A stretch of DNA of 64,000 nucleotides, taken from positions 2,604,001-2,668,000 of the forward strand of contig JAJQJQ010000011.1 of assembly GCA_028622995.1 (NCBI GenBank), written 5' to 3'. Below are positions 15,079 through 27,866 of this stretch, piece after piece (position 1 is the first letter of the stretch; the number at the start of each line of letters is the position of its first letter). The notes under the pieces are model-generated. The model worked only from the letters and a program-made list of their open reading frames with translations. It was not told where the DNA came from and did not search any database. Source of the DNA: Panagrolaimus kolymaensis (Eukaryota; Nematoda; Chromadorea; Rhabditida; Panagrolaimidae). The translations under genes were made by a program, and so were the position numbers.

Positions 15079-15553
15079 GGCAAATTTTTCCGATAAAATT
15101 ATCTGAAAAAATAACGAAATAAAAACTTTGTTGCTACTATAAAATAAATATGTTACCACGGGTGGATGATATATTTCCAACTAATAATAATGATAAAAAA
15201 TATTCTAACATACAAAAGAGTATCTGTTAAAACATTCGAGATTTATTTAAAAAATAATTTACCGATGGCTAAAGGTAAAATTGATTGAAGAGTAATAATC
15301 AGCTGTTTTCCAATTGCTTGTGTTTTCAAAACATCGATGAAGAAAAATAAATAAACAAGAGCCAACCGACTTTTTTTTTGGCCAAAAGTTTTGAAACGAA
15401 TCTTTTTTCAATTCAATGGAAAAAAGCTTTAGAATTTTTTTCTTTAACGGTGCTGCTTTACTTCAACTTTCAAAATTGCAAGAAGCTTTTGAATAATTTA
15501 AATGGTGACAGAGTTGTATCTTTTACTTTGATAGATTAGAAATAGAAATATTC
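15079..15553. other. Divergent promoter region
   Basis: 475 bp between the start codons of the F-box gene (-) and the basic nuclear protein gene (+). On the minus strand it holds possible noncoding leader exons of the F-box gene at 15157-15180 and upstream of 15264. No other coding sequence supported. Confidence 0.4.
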
Positions 15554-17011
15554 ATGGGTAATAATACTAAAAAATCAAAAAAGTCAAAGAAAGAAACAAA
15601 GAAGTTGGGTTAAATTTTTATTTATTTTTTTCATTTTTCTTTGTAACTTTTTTTAAATGATAACTAATTCGAAATTATTTAGACACCACAAAAAGCGAAA
15701 GCGTCATGATACTGATGGTTCATCTTCAAATGGAGAAAATGGTGATGATACCTCCTATCAAAAGCTACATAGAAAAGAGAAGAAACAAAAATTTCGTAAG
15801 CCGAAACGAAGAAAGTCATCATCATCAGAAACTTCAAGCAATTATGGAGATATGAATGAAATCCTCAAAACTCCACCAAAGCATCAGAAAATGAAGAGAA
15901 TAATGTATCGACGAAAAATAAGGAATATTGATCCCGGTGAGTGATTTTACAAGACTCTTTGCTATATACAAAGTTTGCTTTTAGATATGTTCGTTTCATT
16001 AAAAAAGTTTGCTTATGATAAAGAAAAGCTGATTCAACAAGCATTTTTAACTCTTCGTAGAGGTGTTATTGAAAGAATTTGTCCATCAGAACTATCGGTG
16101 AGTTCTTAAGTAATACTTCATTTATTCAGTATTATGTCTTTTTAGCATTTAACCATGGATCAGCTTAAAGGAAAACTTACTAATATTGCTTGTGCTATGT
16201 CAAAAGAACGACTACGAACTTATGCTGAAGATGAAGATCTCACTCATTCGAGCGATTCCTTCGAGCCAGATACTCCAACTGATGTATCTGATTCTGATAT
16301 GGAAGTTGTCGATGATGATGAACTTGTTAATAAACTTTTTGAGGAAAAGGCCAAAGCCGTTGAACAAGAAAATGAATTGAGAGAAAGGCTTGCAAGAAAA
16401 ATGGCTGAAAAGGCTTTACTTACACGGCTAAAAAATAAATCAAGGGAACAAAATCAATCAACTCTTCAAGAAGGATTAGAGAAGGACGAAAGTGCAAATA
16501 AGAAGCGTGTAAATGGAGATATCGAAGATGGTGAAATTGTTAGTGATAATGAAAATAAAGTATCAAACATTCCTTTACCTCCGCCATCTCCAAAACTGAT
16601 TGATATTTCCGATGATGAAGATGAAGTGAAAACGAAATCACCTCAAGCAATAATATGGACACCACCGCCTCCTCGTAAGTTATTAGTTTTTACACTTTTT
16701 TCTCTTACAATCCGTTTTTAATTTTAGCGCCACCTCCTTTACGACCAAGCAAGCCTACAATAATTCTTGAATACGATGCTCAACCAATAGTGAAAACATC
16801 TCATTCAAATGAATCAATTGTTCGACTTGTCCATAGTACAGCCTATGTTTCAACAGTCCCTGATCATTCACTTTCAAATGGTTCATCAATAACTTTAATA
16901 GAGCAGTTATCAAATTTAGAAAAGCAATTGCTTGCACCTGTGGATGTTGTTGAAGAATTTGATTATGATGATGAAGATATGGGAAGTGAACCTGATGTCG
17001 ATCTCTATTAG
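15554..17011 (+). CDS. Charged nuclear protein resembling CAAP1
   Basis: Model: exons 15554-15603, 15683-15936, 15985-16097, 16146-16674, 16728-17011 (409 aa). The first intron has a weak donor (GTTGGG). The gene may instead start at the in-frame ATG 15657 without that intron (401 aa). The other three introns are canonical. The first 95 residues are K, R and S rich (nuclear-localisation-like). A helical segment of about 70 residues follows, encoded around 15985-16240 (DMFVSLKKFAYDKEKL to SKERLRTYAEDED). The remainder is acidic with proline runs, ending in an acidic tail. The helical block, a MF-x-L-K start followed by CP-x-L and a D-Q-L-K-x-K-L stretch, resembles the conserved part of CAAP1 (caspase activity and apoptosis inhibitor 1), a nuclear protein. 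That match is from memory of the family and is tentative; the gene itself is well supported. Confidence 0.7.
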
Positions 17012-17249
17012 CTATAAATTTGTATCATTTTTTATTATTCTAAAACGGGAACTTGTTATTTTATGTTTTTCATTTGTTACATTTATAAAATAAACTTTGT
17101 TATTGAATATTGCGTAAATCGGTACAAAATGACTAATCACATTTAAACGTAAAAAAATTTTTGTTCTGTTGAAGTTGAAGAAACACAAATATGGTAGAAA
17201 AAACAACTTTATTTAAAAAACAACAAATTATGGAAAAATAAAAAACAAT

Positions 17250-19040
17250 TCATGAGTTGCAAAACTTTTCTGTGAACTTCTTATCTGTTTCCATCATCTT
17301 GCAAAAATCATGCCGTATTTGTTGAGCGCTTGGAAAATTTTCCCACATTTTTCGAGAGTTTGGTAAATTATCATCCTAAAAATTTATTTTGAAAACTGAA
17401 CAAAAATATACGACATACCCAATCGTATGTTTTGCAAAGCATTTCGAAATTTTTGAGAAGCAAAAGACCACAGCTGGATTCATCAGATTGTTGAGGAACG
17501 CCACCAGGAGTAATAACATCAAAAAGAAATGGATCAAAAAAGCCCCATGGAAGTTCATCATCTTCACCTTGTGAATCTTCATAAACACAAGCAAGCAATG
17601 TTTTGATACAATCAGGAATATTTTTGACATACCGCTCTTGTTTGGAATCAAAAACAATAATTTTAGGATTTCGTTCATCAGTCGTTTTACCATTAAAATA
17701 TCGTAATGCTCGCCATGGAAAAATCACGAGGATAAGAAACCAATGATTGTTTTGAAATGCAGGAATGATCAAATGAGAAGTCTTCTTTGAAAAGAAATAT
17801 TGTCTTCGTGATTTTTTAGTTGATGAAAAATACTTTTTGATAATTGATTGTTTGGTTTCTTCATTAAAAAGATATTTTCGATTATTGCTTTCACAGATAT
17901 CAAAAAAAGTTGTTGGATACAATTTGACTTTCATTCTGCTAAAATCCAATAGCCATTAATCGAAACAATGAATGATATTAAAAACTTACTGTGATACACA
18001 AAGAGAAAAGAAAATACGATTGGAATAAGCAATGATTTCAGTGGCAGATAACCATGTTCCAGCGTGTGACAATTGCTTGAGACGTTCATTGGTGAATGTG
18101 AAACTTTGATTGTTTATCGTAATCTTCCAAGAGTTAGAATTGTCAGCGGCAGCAGGCAAGAGTGGATAGTCATCAGAAATATCATCATCTATAATCCAAA
18201 AATCAACAGAGTTATCGTTAGATGTTTTCTTTTGTTTAGCTTGAGATTGAATTGGCTTAAAGATAGGACCTTCATCCACGACACATAGATTCAAACTAGC
18301 TTGTTTAATAACATTGTTGAAGAATTCTGATGTTTCATAACCTGAAAACGCTTCGTCAATAAACTTAGAAAATTTATTTAAAAAAATCACTTACAAACAA
18401 AAGATCCATGCAGCTGCATACAATCCCTTCCACATCGATTACACTTTTCTTCGAGCATACATAAACCATTAACCATACGAAGCTTTTGAATCTCTGATAT
18501 TTCATAAAATATTTGATGGAGACAAAACCAAGTTTTGTTATCAGCCATAGCGTTCAAATCAAAACAAAGCCAACTGAGTCTAAAAAAGGGAATGTAAAAA
18601 TTAAATGTTAATCATGCCAATCTATTATATTATTTTTGAAAAAATAAAAGCTTACAACTCTTTTGATTCTCTTGGTAGCAATGCTTCTTTTTCGGCTTCT
18701 TTTCTCGATAAACGTTGTTCTAGCTGGATCCATTTTCTCTGAAGATCAGAAACAATAAAATCATTAAGTTTGAACATTATTGCAATACGTTGATTATTTT
18801 GAAGTGGAGATAGAATCTAAAAATATAAGAGTAATTTAAGAATATTAAATAGGAAAAACAGACCCGAATACTGACAATGTCTGAATAAAGAATACGAATT
18901 TGAGCACTTTGTATATTGGATTGTATTGGGAACTCCATAAAACTTGGATAAAACCCCAACAAACTAGCTTGAAAGTTGTGAGGTTGATAAGCATGTTTTC
19001 CAAAAACAACACCTTTAAATTGGAAATCCATATTCTCCAT
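17250..19040 (-). CDS. SUMO-specific protease of SENP6/7 (Ulp, C48) type
   Basis: Six minus-strand exons: 19040-18864, 18816-18656, 18579-18395, 18341-17990, 17938-17419, 17375-17250; 506 aa, all in frame. The C-terminal 215 residues form a C48 cysteine-protease domain that removes SUMO from proteins. Visible catalytic set: His357 in NNHWFLILV, Asp389 in IIVFDS, Gln442 and Cys448 in PQQSDESSCG. The residue before the nucleophile is Ser where most relatives have Asp. The domain contains an acidic insertion (GEDDELPWGFFDPF) between Asp and Cys, as in SENP6/7 rather than SENP1. The N-terminal 115 residues (KGVVFGKHAY, ILYSDIVSIRIL) look like a beta-rich PH-like fold. A cysteine cluster (CNRCGRDC) lies between the two. 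It is 354 bp downstream of RNF113 on the same strand. The protease assignment is firm; the N-terminal fold is inference. Confidence 0.88.
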
Positions 19041-19394
19041 TGTAAAAAATCAGAAATGTCAGAAGTTGAAAAGAACGTACTTTGAAATGACAAGCTAAAA
19101 GTTGGAATGGAATTTAGGCGGCAAACTTTTTTTTACTGTTTTCATCCTCAATCATTCGTTTCAAGATTATGCTTACGTTTAAAGCTTACAAGCTAAAGAA
19201 TGTTTTTTGTTTGTTTGTGGTAATTTGGTTGGTAAAAAATAAACATCTTATTTCTTGAATTTATCAAGGAACGCTCGATAACTCCTTCATTCATTCACAG
19301 ATGCAAGATACAAACTTATTTTTTCAAACTCATAAATTTATTCAGAAAAAACAAACAAACAACAAATATTAAACACAACACAATAAAGAGCTAA
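19041..19394. other. Intergenic between RNF113 and the SUMO protease
   Basis: 354 bp between two minus-strand genes. It holds the 3' end of the upstream RNF113 transcript and the leader of the protease. The spacing is a little long for a classical nematode operon. No gene seen in it. Confidence 0.4.
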
Positions 19395-20552
<1,158 letters not shown>

Positions 20553-21481
20553 ATGAGTTTCATGGAATCCATTTTTGGTCGTCGCAAAACTCCTCAAGAG
20601 CTTTTACGACAAAATCAACGTGCTCTTAATAAAGCTATGCGAGAATTAGATCGTGAACGTCAAAGACTCGAACAGCAAGAAAAGAAAATTATTATGGATA
20701 TTAAGAAAATGGCTAAGCTTGCACAGATGTTAAGTTCTTTTTTTTATTATTACTAACTATAACAAACATAAAACAATAACATAACATAACAAAAACACAA
20801 TCTAATTTTAACTTAATCTTGACCATTTTGGGGATATTACAAGGATTTTCTTGTTTGTATACTTATTTATTTGATTTCAGGATTCTGTACGTGTTATGGC
20901 CAAAGATCTTGTAAGAACTAGACAATATGTTAAGAAATTTATTATAATGAAAGCCAACATCCAAGCTGTATCACTTAAAGTTCAAACACTCAAAAGTCAA
21001 GATGCTATGGCACAAGTAAGTCACTGTTTCTCTTTAATTTTGATATTTATTCATTAACTTTTAGGCTATGAAAGGCGTTACTCGAGCTATGCAATCCATG
21101 AATAAACAATTGAATCTTCCACAAATCCAGAAAATTATGATGGAATTTGAAAAACAAACAGAAATTATGGATATGAAAGAAGAAATGATGGGTGACGCAA
21201 TCGATGATGCCATGGGCGACGGAGACGATGAAGAAGAAACTGAAGCAGTTGTTGCTCAAGTATTAGACGAATTGGGTATTGAAATAGGTAACCAACTTTC
21301 TGGTTTACCAAGTGCTGATGGATCTCTTGCTACTGCTGGTCAAAAGAAACAAGCTCCTGTCGCTGCTGCAGCTGGTGCTGGCGGTGGTGGTGGTGTTAGT
21401 GGTGGTGGTGGTGGTGAACCTCCTATAAGTGATGCCGATGCTGATTTACAAGCTCGATTGGAAATGTTGCGAAAGAATTAA
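20553..21481 (+). CDS. vps-2: ESCRT-III subunit CHMP2/VPS2
   Basis: Exons 20553-20729, 20881-21015, 21065-21481; 242 aa. The protein matches CHMP2A along its length: basic helical N-terminus (MSFMESIFGRRKTPQELLRQ), the VMAKDLVRTRQYVKKF and MKANIQAVSLK core helices, the QIQKIMMEFEKQ stretch, the acidic DAMGDGDDEEET region and a C-terminal MIT-interacting motif (DADLQARLEMLRKN) that recruits the Vps4 ATPase. It acts in membrane scission at endosomes, cytokinesis and the nuclear envelope. A glycine-rich insertion (GAGGGGGVSGGGGG) sits in the linker before the final motif. Intron 1 is abnormal: to keep the conserved QMD-SVRVMAKD order it must run TT...AG (20730-20880) or GT...CA (20729-20879). 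Intron 2 is canonical. Confidence 0.93.
20730..20880 (+). other. Non-canonical intron in CHMP2 gene
   Basis: The exon 1 codons run to ATG at 20727-20729, overlapping a GTTAAG donor by one base. Exon 2 resumes with GAT after TTTCAG. A GT-AG removal would shift the frame by one base in one of the most conserved parts of the protein. Either the genome has lost one G (ATG|GTTAAG read as ATGTTAAG), the assembly has, or splicing is unusual. Confidence 0.75.
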
Positions 21482-21598
21482 GTATTGCTTCAAATTTCAT
21501 TATTATTAACTGGGTTTATTACTTTTTTTGTATAAATAAATGAGTGAAAAATAAGTACTTTGTTTTGTATTTTATATAGTTGCAGTAAACAATGAACT

Positions 21599-22433
21599 TC
21601 ATTTTAAAATTTTATTATCTTCATCTAAAGGTTTATAATCCAATTCTTCTGGAGGTTTTTCTTTTTGGGGCATGTCTCGACAAATGAAAGAAATTCTTCG
21701 ATCTTTAGGAACTTTAATTCCATCGAAGTTGGAATCTTCTTGCCCAAGAATTTCGTGAGTAAAATCATAACGGCCAGTTCCTCTAGAAAAAAAAATACTT
21801 TTACTTTTTATCTTAATAAAGGCATCACTCACGTAAGTTTATATAAACTTCTTCTTTTAAGCCACAAATCGACAATAAAAATATCTTTATTATCTTTATG
21901 ACGAAGCCTCATAACTGAATCAGAAAGCATAGAAACACCGGAAATTACATTGCCGCAATACTAAAACATAATGATAAAGGATTTTTCTGTAAATGCAACA
22001 CAACACATACCCGAATACTATCAATATGAGGTTTGATATGACCATCTTTATGTAAGTCTAATATGTGAATATATGAAAGATGAAGGGTTTCTGGTGGGAA
22101 TGAAGCTTTAGCTATTCGTGATAATATGCTAGTATTATCATCACTCCATTTCCTCTGTTCTCTTTCACGATAGAGATAAATCGCCTAAAACATTTCATCT
22201 TGATTAAATGATAAAAGATTTAATAAACTTACATCATCCCAATGAGATTTTTCATATTTGAGTCGCTTCATATGTGGTTCAATTTCTTTTAATAACGAAG
22301 TTTCTTCGGCTTCTGTAATAAATTCAGGCATTACTGTACAATTTTCGATTACATCTTGAAGCATTTTTGGAGGCCATTTAGGTGTATTTTGAATGTGAAT
22401 TAAAGTGGAAAGACGAATAAGTGATAATCTCAT
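21599..22433 (-). CDS. ALKBH7: ALKBH7-type Fe(II)/2-oxoglutarate dioxygenase
   Basis: Four exons: 22433-22233, 22184-22011, 21960-21833, 21782-21599; 228 aa, close to the 221 aa of human ALKBH7. Hallmarks: the iron ligands in IKPHIDSIR (His and Asp), then GNVISGVSMLSDSVMRL, the GTGRYDFTHEIL segment carrying the distal His, and the 2-oxoglutarate-binding arginine region KDRRISFICRDMP. ALKBH7 is the mitochondrial member of the AlkB family, linked in animals to fat metabolism and programmed necrosis. It sits directly downstream of the CPT1 gene on the same strand (522 bp away); both are mitochondrial lipid-related, but that neighbourhood may be chance. An acceptor (TTATTACAG) lies 11 bp before the ATG, suggesting a trans-splice site. 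Confidence 0.92.
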
Positions 22434-22955
22434 TCTTCCAACCTGTAATAAGGTTAATATAAAAATGTTATTTGTGAGGAAAATAATAATCACAAGGATT
22501 AGAATTAAGAACCTATCATTATTTTTTGAAAAGTTATCATTTGGGGAACTTAATAAGCCATTCTCCTGATAGTCAAATAGAAAAAAGAGGGCATGCTTTA
22601 ACATCCAAACAAATATTTCACCTGACTGATAATCAGGAAGGAAGCCAGTTGGTTAAAGCAAAAATAAGCTAGGCCAACAGACGCGTACCGTACTAAATAA
22701 TTGTTAAATTTTAAATGAAAATACAAAATAAATTTTATTTCAATTATCAAATATACACGCTTTCCATAAAATAATGTACAAAATTTCTGAGCAATTAAAA
22801 AATTAAATCAGTGTTTACAGAAAAAAAGCCTCAAATTGCAAAACAAAAAACACATGAGGTGAGACAGAAAGAGAAAAACATCCTAGGTAAATTACAAAAA
22901 TCATATTTTTATTATGAGATTCTACATAAAACGCAATCATAAAAGAAAAAGGAAA
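22434..22955. other. Intergenic between CPT1 and ALKBH7
   Basis: 522 bp separating two minus-strand genes, holding the CPT1 3' end and the ALKBH7 leader. The 139-codon open frame crossing 22185-22604 is a read-through of ALKBH7 exon 1, its intron and its leader, not a separate gene. Confidence 0.4.
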
Positions 22956-25900
22956 TTATTTAGTCTTCATTTTCCCATTTGAGACAGATTTACGCTTTTC
23001 ACTAGAAAATAGACCATGCATATCCCGTAATGATTGAATGAGATCTTCGCGGAATTTCTTTGAGCTCTAAAAAAATATAAAAAATAAATAAATCCACAAA
23101 TGAGTTAACAACATACAGTATTATCAGCCGATTTCTTGGAAGAAATATGGAAAGAAATTTGATTTTCACCAGCAATGATGTAAGAAACGCCATAACCACG
23201 ATCAGCAACTGGGCCAAAACCACCACCAGCAGTAACCTAAAATAAGAAAGTTGCAGTAAAAATAAAACAAATTAATTAAAAACATACCAAGGAATTACGA
23301 GCATCAAGAGATAAATCTTTAATATCTTCTTCACATTGATTAAGAGGAGTTTGAGAAGTTGATAGAAGATAGGTTGGAGGGAAAATTTTGTTAAAGAACG
23401 GTGATTCTTCTTCAAGATAACGTTGAACAACATAGAGAGCAAAAAGATGACGATCAACTCCACGGCCAGTCATAGCATCACGATAAAGTTCTTGATGGCG
23501 TTCAGATGCAAGACGAAGGAAGCGAAGACGTTCTTCAGGAGGACAATCTTTATCAAGCATAGAGCGAACAAAGTCACTGGATTGAATGGTACATGAGCGA
23601 ACAGTTTCAGTACGACCTTCTCTAAACAAACGTGTCATGGAAGCTTCATAAGTTAAGGAAAATTTGTGTTGATTCTGAAAAAAAAATTTTTAAAACATCT
23701 TAACGCAAAGAGCTCAAAAAAGTTAAACATACTCTGAAGTAAGTTAATTGAAGACACATTTGAAGGAAAGCATCTGGAGAAATTTTCAATTGTTTAATGA
23801 AACCTTTACCAAATTCAGTCCAAACGAGAAGAGCCATTTCAACGTCATCAATAAGACCTTGAGCAACTTTCATTGAAACTTCCATAAGACTTTGAACCGT
23901 GTCATCCAATTGCCATTGGAGACGTTCAGCGGGGATCACAACATCTTTAATTCCGACACAATTACCATCTTTATCATAGCCTTGTCGGATCAAATCATTG
24001 AGAAGAATGTATTCGACCGCATGAGCAGTTACAGCAGCATCGCCCCATGAATGTTCGGTGTTGATACCACATTTACCATTTTTAAGGATAATAAAGTTAA
24101 TGGATTTATCAAACCAGCGATCATATCCTTTGCCATGAAGTAAATTATGGGCAAATGCATCAAGTTTCGATGAATCATTTGGATCATAATCATGTTCATT
24201 TTCATCCAAAATAATAACAAATGCAGCACGTTCAATGACACGAAGAGAGGTTTTGTTAACACCAGCATTGAAGAACTTTTTACGAGCTGTAGCCCAATGA
24301 GTTCGTTCACCAGCAGTAAAGATGGCAAGTTTTTCTTCACCAGGAGCAGGAGAAAGATCACCACTGAGGATTTGTTGAAAAGCATCTTGAAGTTCAGCAG
24401 GTTCCAAAAGTCTTTTGCCATTATGAATCGGGAGCTTGAACCAACAACCTTTACAATAAACAGCAACGTGCTTGATATCATCCCAATGTCTGAACTGATC
24501 TGCTTCTTCACCAGGAATACGACAGCTGTTGAACAAACGTTGATATTGCATGGTACCTAAAAGAAGATAATGTAAAGATGTAAAACAAATAAAAGTGTAA
24601 CATACAAAAAGGAACTTTAGTTTTAGGAGCAATGGAAAATGGTGAAACTTCTTGACGTTCAACGAGACGACGGAATCGGCAAGCAGCCCAAGTAATGTTA
24701 GCAGCACGAGCAGCTTGACTATTAGTTGGATGCAAATTCAACGTGTCAAATCCATAATAGTTGCTGTTGATCATAATAGGTGAACGTTGACGAAGATAAA
24801 CAAATTCTTCCCACCAATCTGTGACATAATTTGTTGAGAGCCATGACTTGATGGTGAGATAGCGTTGAAGGCGTCGACCTATAAAAAAATAATTGGTAAA
24901 GGAAAATGAAGTTTAAACAAAAAGTACTTACCTAATCCTTTACGGAATTTTTCAGATAATTCAGCAATTTCCTTGTAGTCTTTTTCACTAGTAATTGGTT
25001 TGAGCGAGAGCAAATGTCTTTGTAGTGTTTCATCCAACGATGGCAATGGTAGACGAGGAAGTGCACCTTGGAAAGAGTGGAGCATAGGTTGACTTTTCGA
25101 GATCAAGTGCAACAATTGAAACCATAACTTCGTGGTTGTTGAAATAGATTTTTGATGAGGGCTTTCGTACATCCAACCCCTGGAATGGAAAAATAAATTA
25201 GAGGCAGAAGTTGATAAGAAACACAAACTTGTAAGACAGCAATGTTTTGATGGAAAGACGAAGGAGTTGGATCAATAAGAGCCATAATAAGGTTCCAGAA
25301 ATTGTTACAGCAAGATATTTTGAGATTAATCCAGCACTAAAAAAGTTGAATGTTAAAAGAAAAATTTATATCACATTTTTTTCCTAGTCATGTGTTTAAA
25401 TAATGTGTTCTCGTGTTCAAAATACTCCGTCACCAATCCTCAAGAATAGTTTCAAACAACAAAAAAAGAGACATGGGTTTATCTTCTCCTTCTCTCCGAA
25501 AAAATCAGGTCAACTTTTAACATTTGTCAGTCATTCATAGAGGGCAAGGAACATCTTTCTCACAAAAAGAAATATGACCGCACGTTATCTAATAACAGAC
25601 GTTAAAAATAAATTCAACAAAAAAACATTTCCTCTTTTCGCTAATAGAATTAAATCAAGAGATATAAACAAGAAAAACTTACCCGAAGATGTAATAAAAT
25701 ACGTAGTTTCTAAGGAAGCTTGCTATACCCAATGTATTATCCATATTGAAAAAAGCTAATACTATTGCAATACCAATAACAAGGACCAAAGAGGAGAGAT
25801 TTACAGGAAAAATACCAGCAACAAATTCATTCTAAAATAAAGGATGATTTTGTTATTATTATAAAGGCTATATAAAAAAACTTACTTTAAACCTTAATAA

Positions 25901-26026
25901 ACGTCTTTTGTAACCACGAGAAAAAGCATGCCATATATCACGAAGAAGTTCTTGATCATATGAAACAGAGATACCATCATGAGTTAAACTCAAACTCAAT
26001 GCCGAAATACTATGGGCTTCAGCCAT
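22956..26026 (-). CDS. cpt-1: Carnitine O-palmitoyltransferase 1
   Basis: Nine exons: 26026-25886, 25831-25683, 25336-25229, 25179-24932, 24878-24606, 24556-23733, 23674-23288, 23236-23117, 23066-22956; 786 aa against 773 for human CPT1A. It begins [11 protein letters not shown], as in animal CPT1, followed by two membrane segments ([13 protein letters not shown] and the second around [15 protein letters not shown]) that anchor it in the mitochondrial outer membrane. The catalytic domain includes the active-site His at about residue 475 in NTEHSWGDA, the [11 protein letters not shown] motif, the [17 protein letters not shown] block and the STSQTP CoA/carnitine-binding motif. It makes acylcarnitine from long-chain acyl-CoA, the entry step of fatty-acid oxidation. 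Malonyl-CoA control is expected because the N-terminal regulatory segment is kept. An open stretch at about 26058-26175 (minus) lies just upstream and may be a leader exon. Confidence 0.97.
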
Positions 26027-27866
26027 AATGCCCAAATAGGAAGAGATTAGATATATACAAAAGTTCTTGTTTCTTTATTAGGATACAGGAGACGATGATC
26101 AGTTAGTAGCACTTGAAGGCCTTCCCCAAATATTTCGAGATCTTTCCAAGGTCCACACGAAGATAATTTCCTTGATCTAAAATTAATACGTACAATAAAA
26201 AAAAATTCGACAAAATAAAGAAAATTAATTAGTGGTTCTTATATACGAAGCAATAAAAAAAACGTAAACAATCTTGTTACCAGAAAAAAAAGAGCGCGTG
26301 GATGATCGAACAAAGAACGTTTTTGATTGAACACAAGCAACGAAGACGACGATGACGACTAAAGCGAGCGAAGACGTCCAGTAAATGAAAAAGCGTGATA
26401 AGAGAAAACAACAAAATTTTGCATGGATAAAAAAATGAGATGAAAAGTTCAGGAAAAGATATAACAAAAAATTAACATTTCAGCGAAAAATAATTATGTT
26501 TAAAGTTTTTAAGAAAAGTTTGATATAAATAGTTGAACTGTTAAACTTTTTTGAATGAACAAAAAAAGTAAGGTCGATCAAAGTATCAACTTTTTTTCTC
26601 TCTCTCGATGGACTTTATTTGACACGCCTTCCGAAAAAAAAATAGGATGCTGCCACGTGCTGCTAAAATTATATCCAGAAGAAGAAGAAAAATCGCGTCA
26701 GCTTCTGATGAGTTGCAATGCTGCTGTTCTTCATTTTTTCTTTTTACTTTTAACACGGAAAAAAAAGCTTTGACGTATAACAAAACTGAGACTCTGAGCA
26801 TGCAAGAGCATTCAACAAACTAAAACAGAACTAGCGAGAGAGGACAAAGTACATTTTTTTTGGAGGCAGTCGCACTCAACAGAAGCAGAACAACAACAAA
26901 AAAATCGACAAACAAACGGCAAAAAAACTGCATCCTTTCTTTGCATTGCTATTTTTTTAGTGAAGCATTTTTTTCCTTTTCTTCAAATGATCAGCACATT
27001 GAATGATCACTTAAAAATTTAACTGATTATCATCATCAAGTTAAATGTTGTTTTTTTAGTTAAAGAAGCCGTTATTTAACTTTTACACTTCCACCAAACT
27101 AGCATTGGAAATCATTAGCGCTTCTATGAAACAAAAGCTTGCAAACTAGGATCAACTTTGTCTAAAAATATTAAAACTAAAAAGCGACTAACAAATTTCA
27201 AAAGTGGAAAATTTCTTTTTTTATATTTAATATTCCAACACTACGGAAAATTATTCACCAAATCCTTTTCTTTCGCGATAAAAGACTATTTCTTAATTTA
27301 GGTTTTCTCTTTTTAAAATTAGTACCATCATGTCGTTCACGAAAGAAAAATAAAATCGCATCACAAAGAAAGGAACTGATCAATGATTGCTAAAAAAAAA
27401 AGCGGGCAAAGAACATCATAAACAACGAAAATTGTGTAAGAACAAAGTACATTTTCAGAGCATTCTGTTTTTATAATCAATGCCCGCTGATGTCCATTCT
27501 CATCCATCCTTTTCAGTTGGGGATGTGCATGCACAAACTTGATATGACCGCGTTGAAAAGTATTCTTGAACCAATAAAAAATGTCCACGCCTCTATAAGA
27601 TTTCTTTAAACCATGGAGTTCAAAAGATTAAAATCGCCACTAAAAACAATTGACATAACAAACTTTTGTTAATATATGATTTCTGTAATACTATCATATC
27701 TTAACTTGATTGTATATGATATGATAATTTGCTAACACATTATTTATTTTCAATAAACATATAAAGAAAATTGATACAAATGTACATACACGATAGGTTG
27801 GTGACCAGCACGACAAAATGCTAATTTATAAAGTATCAATCATCATAACATGCTTTTTGTATGTGT
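26027..27866. other. Intergenic, upstream of CPT1
   Basis: 1.8 kb between the CPT1 start (-) and the stop of the R3H gene (-). On the minus strand about 26175-26058 there is an acceptor (TTAATTTTAG) and a 34-codon open stretch ending in TAA shortly before the CPT1 ATG. It may be a noncoding leader exon or a short upstream ORF. Nothing else recognised. Confidence 0.35.

Noticed and set aside
20840..20880. Micro-exon inside CHMP2 intron 1 (ATTTTCTTGTTT)
   Set aside because: It would add four hydrophobic residues in a conserved helix and need a 24-nt intron.
20881..20915. Alternative CHMP2 acceptor at GTAAG|AACTAG
   Set aside because: It would restore frame with the GTTAAG donor but delete the conserved DSVRVMAKDLVR block.
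22185..22604. 139-codon minus frame over ALKBH7 exon 1
   Set aside because: It runs through a good donor into intron sequence and has no start supported by homology; the spliced model matches ALKBH7.
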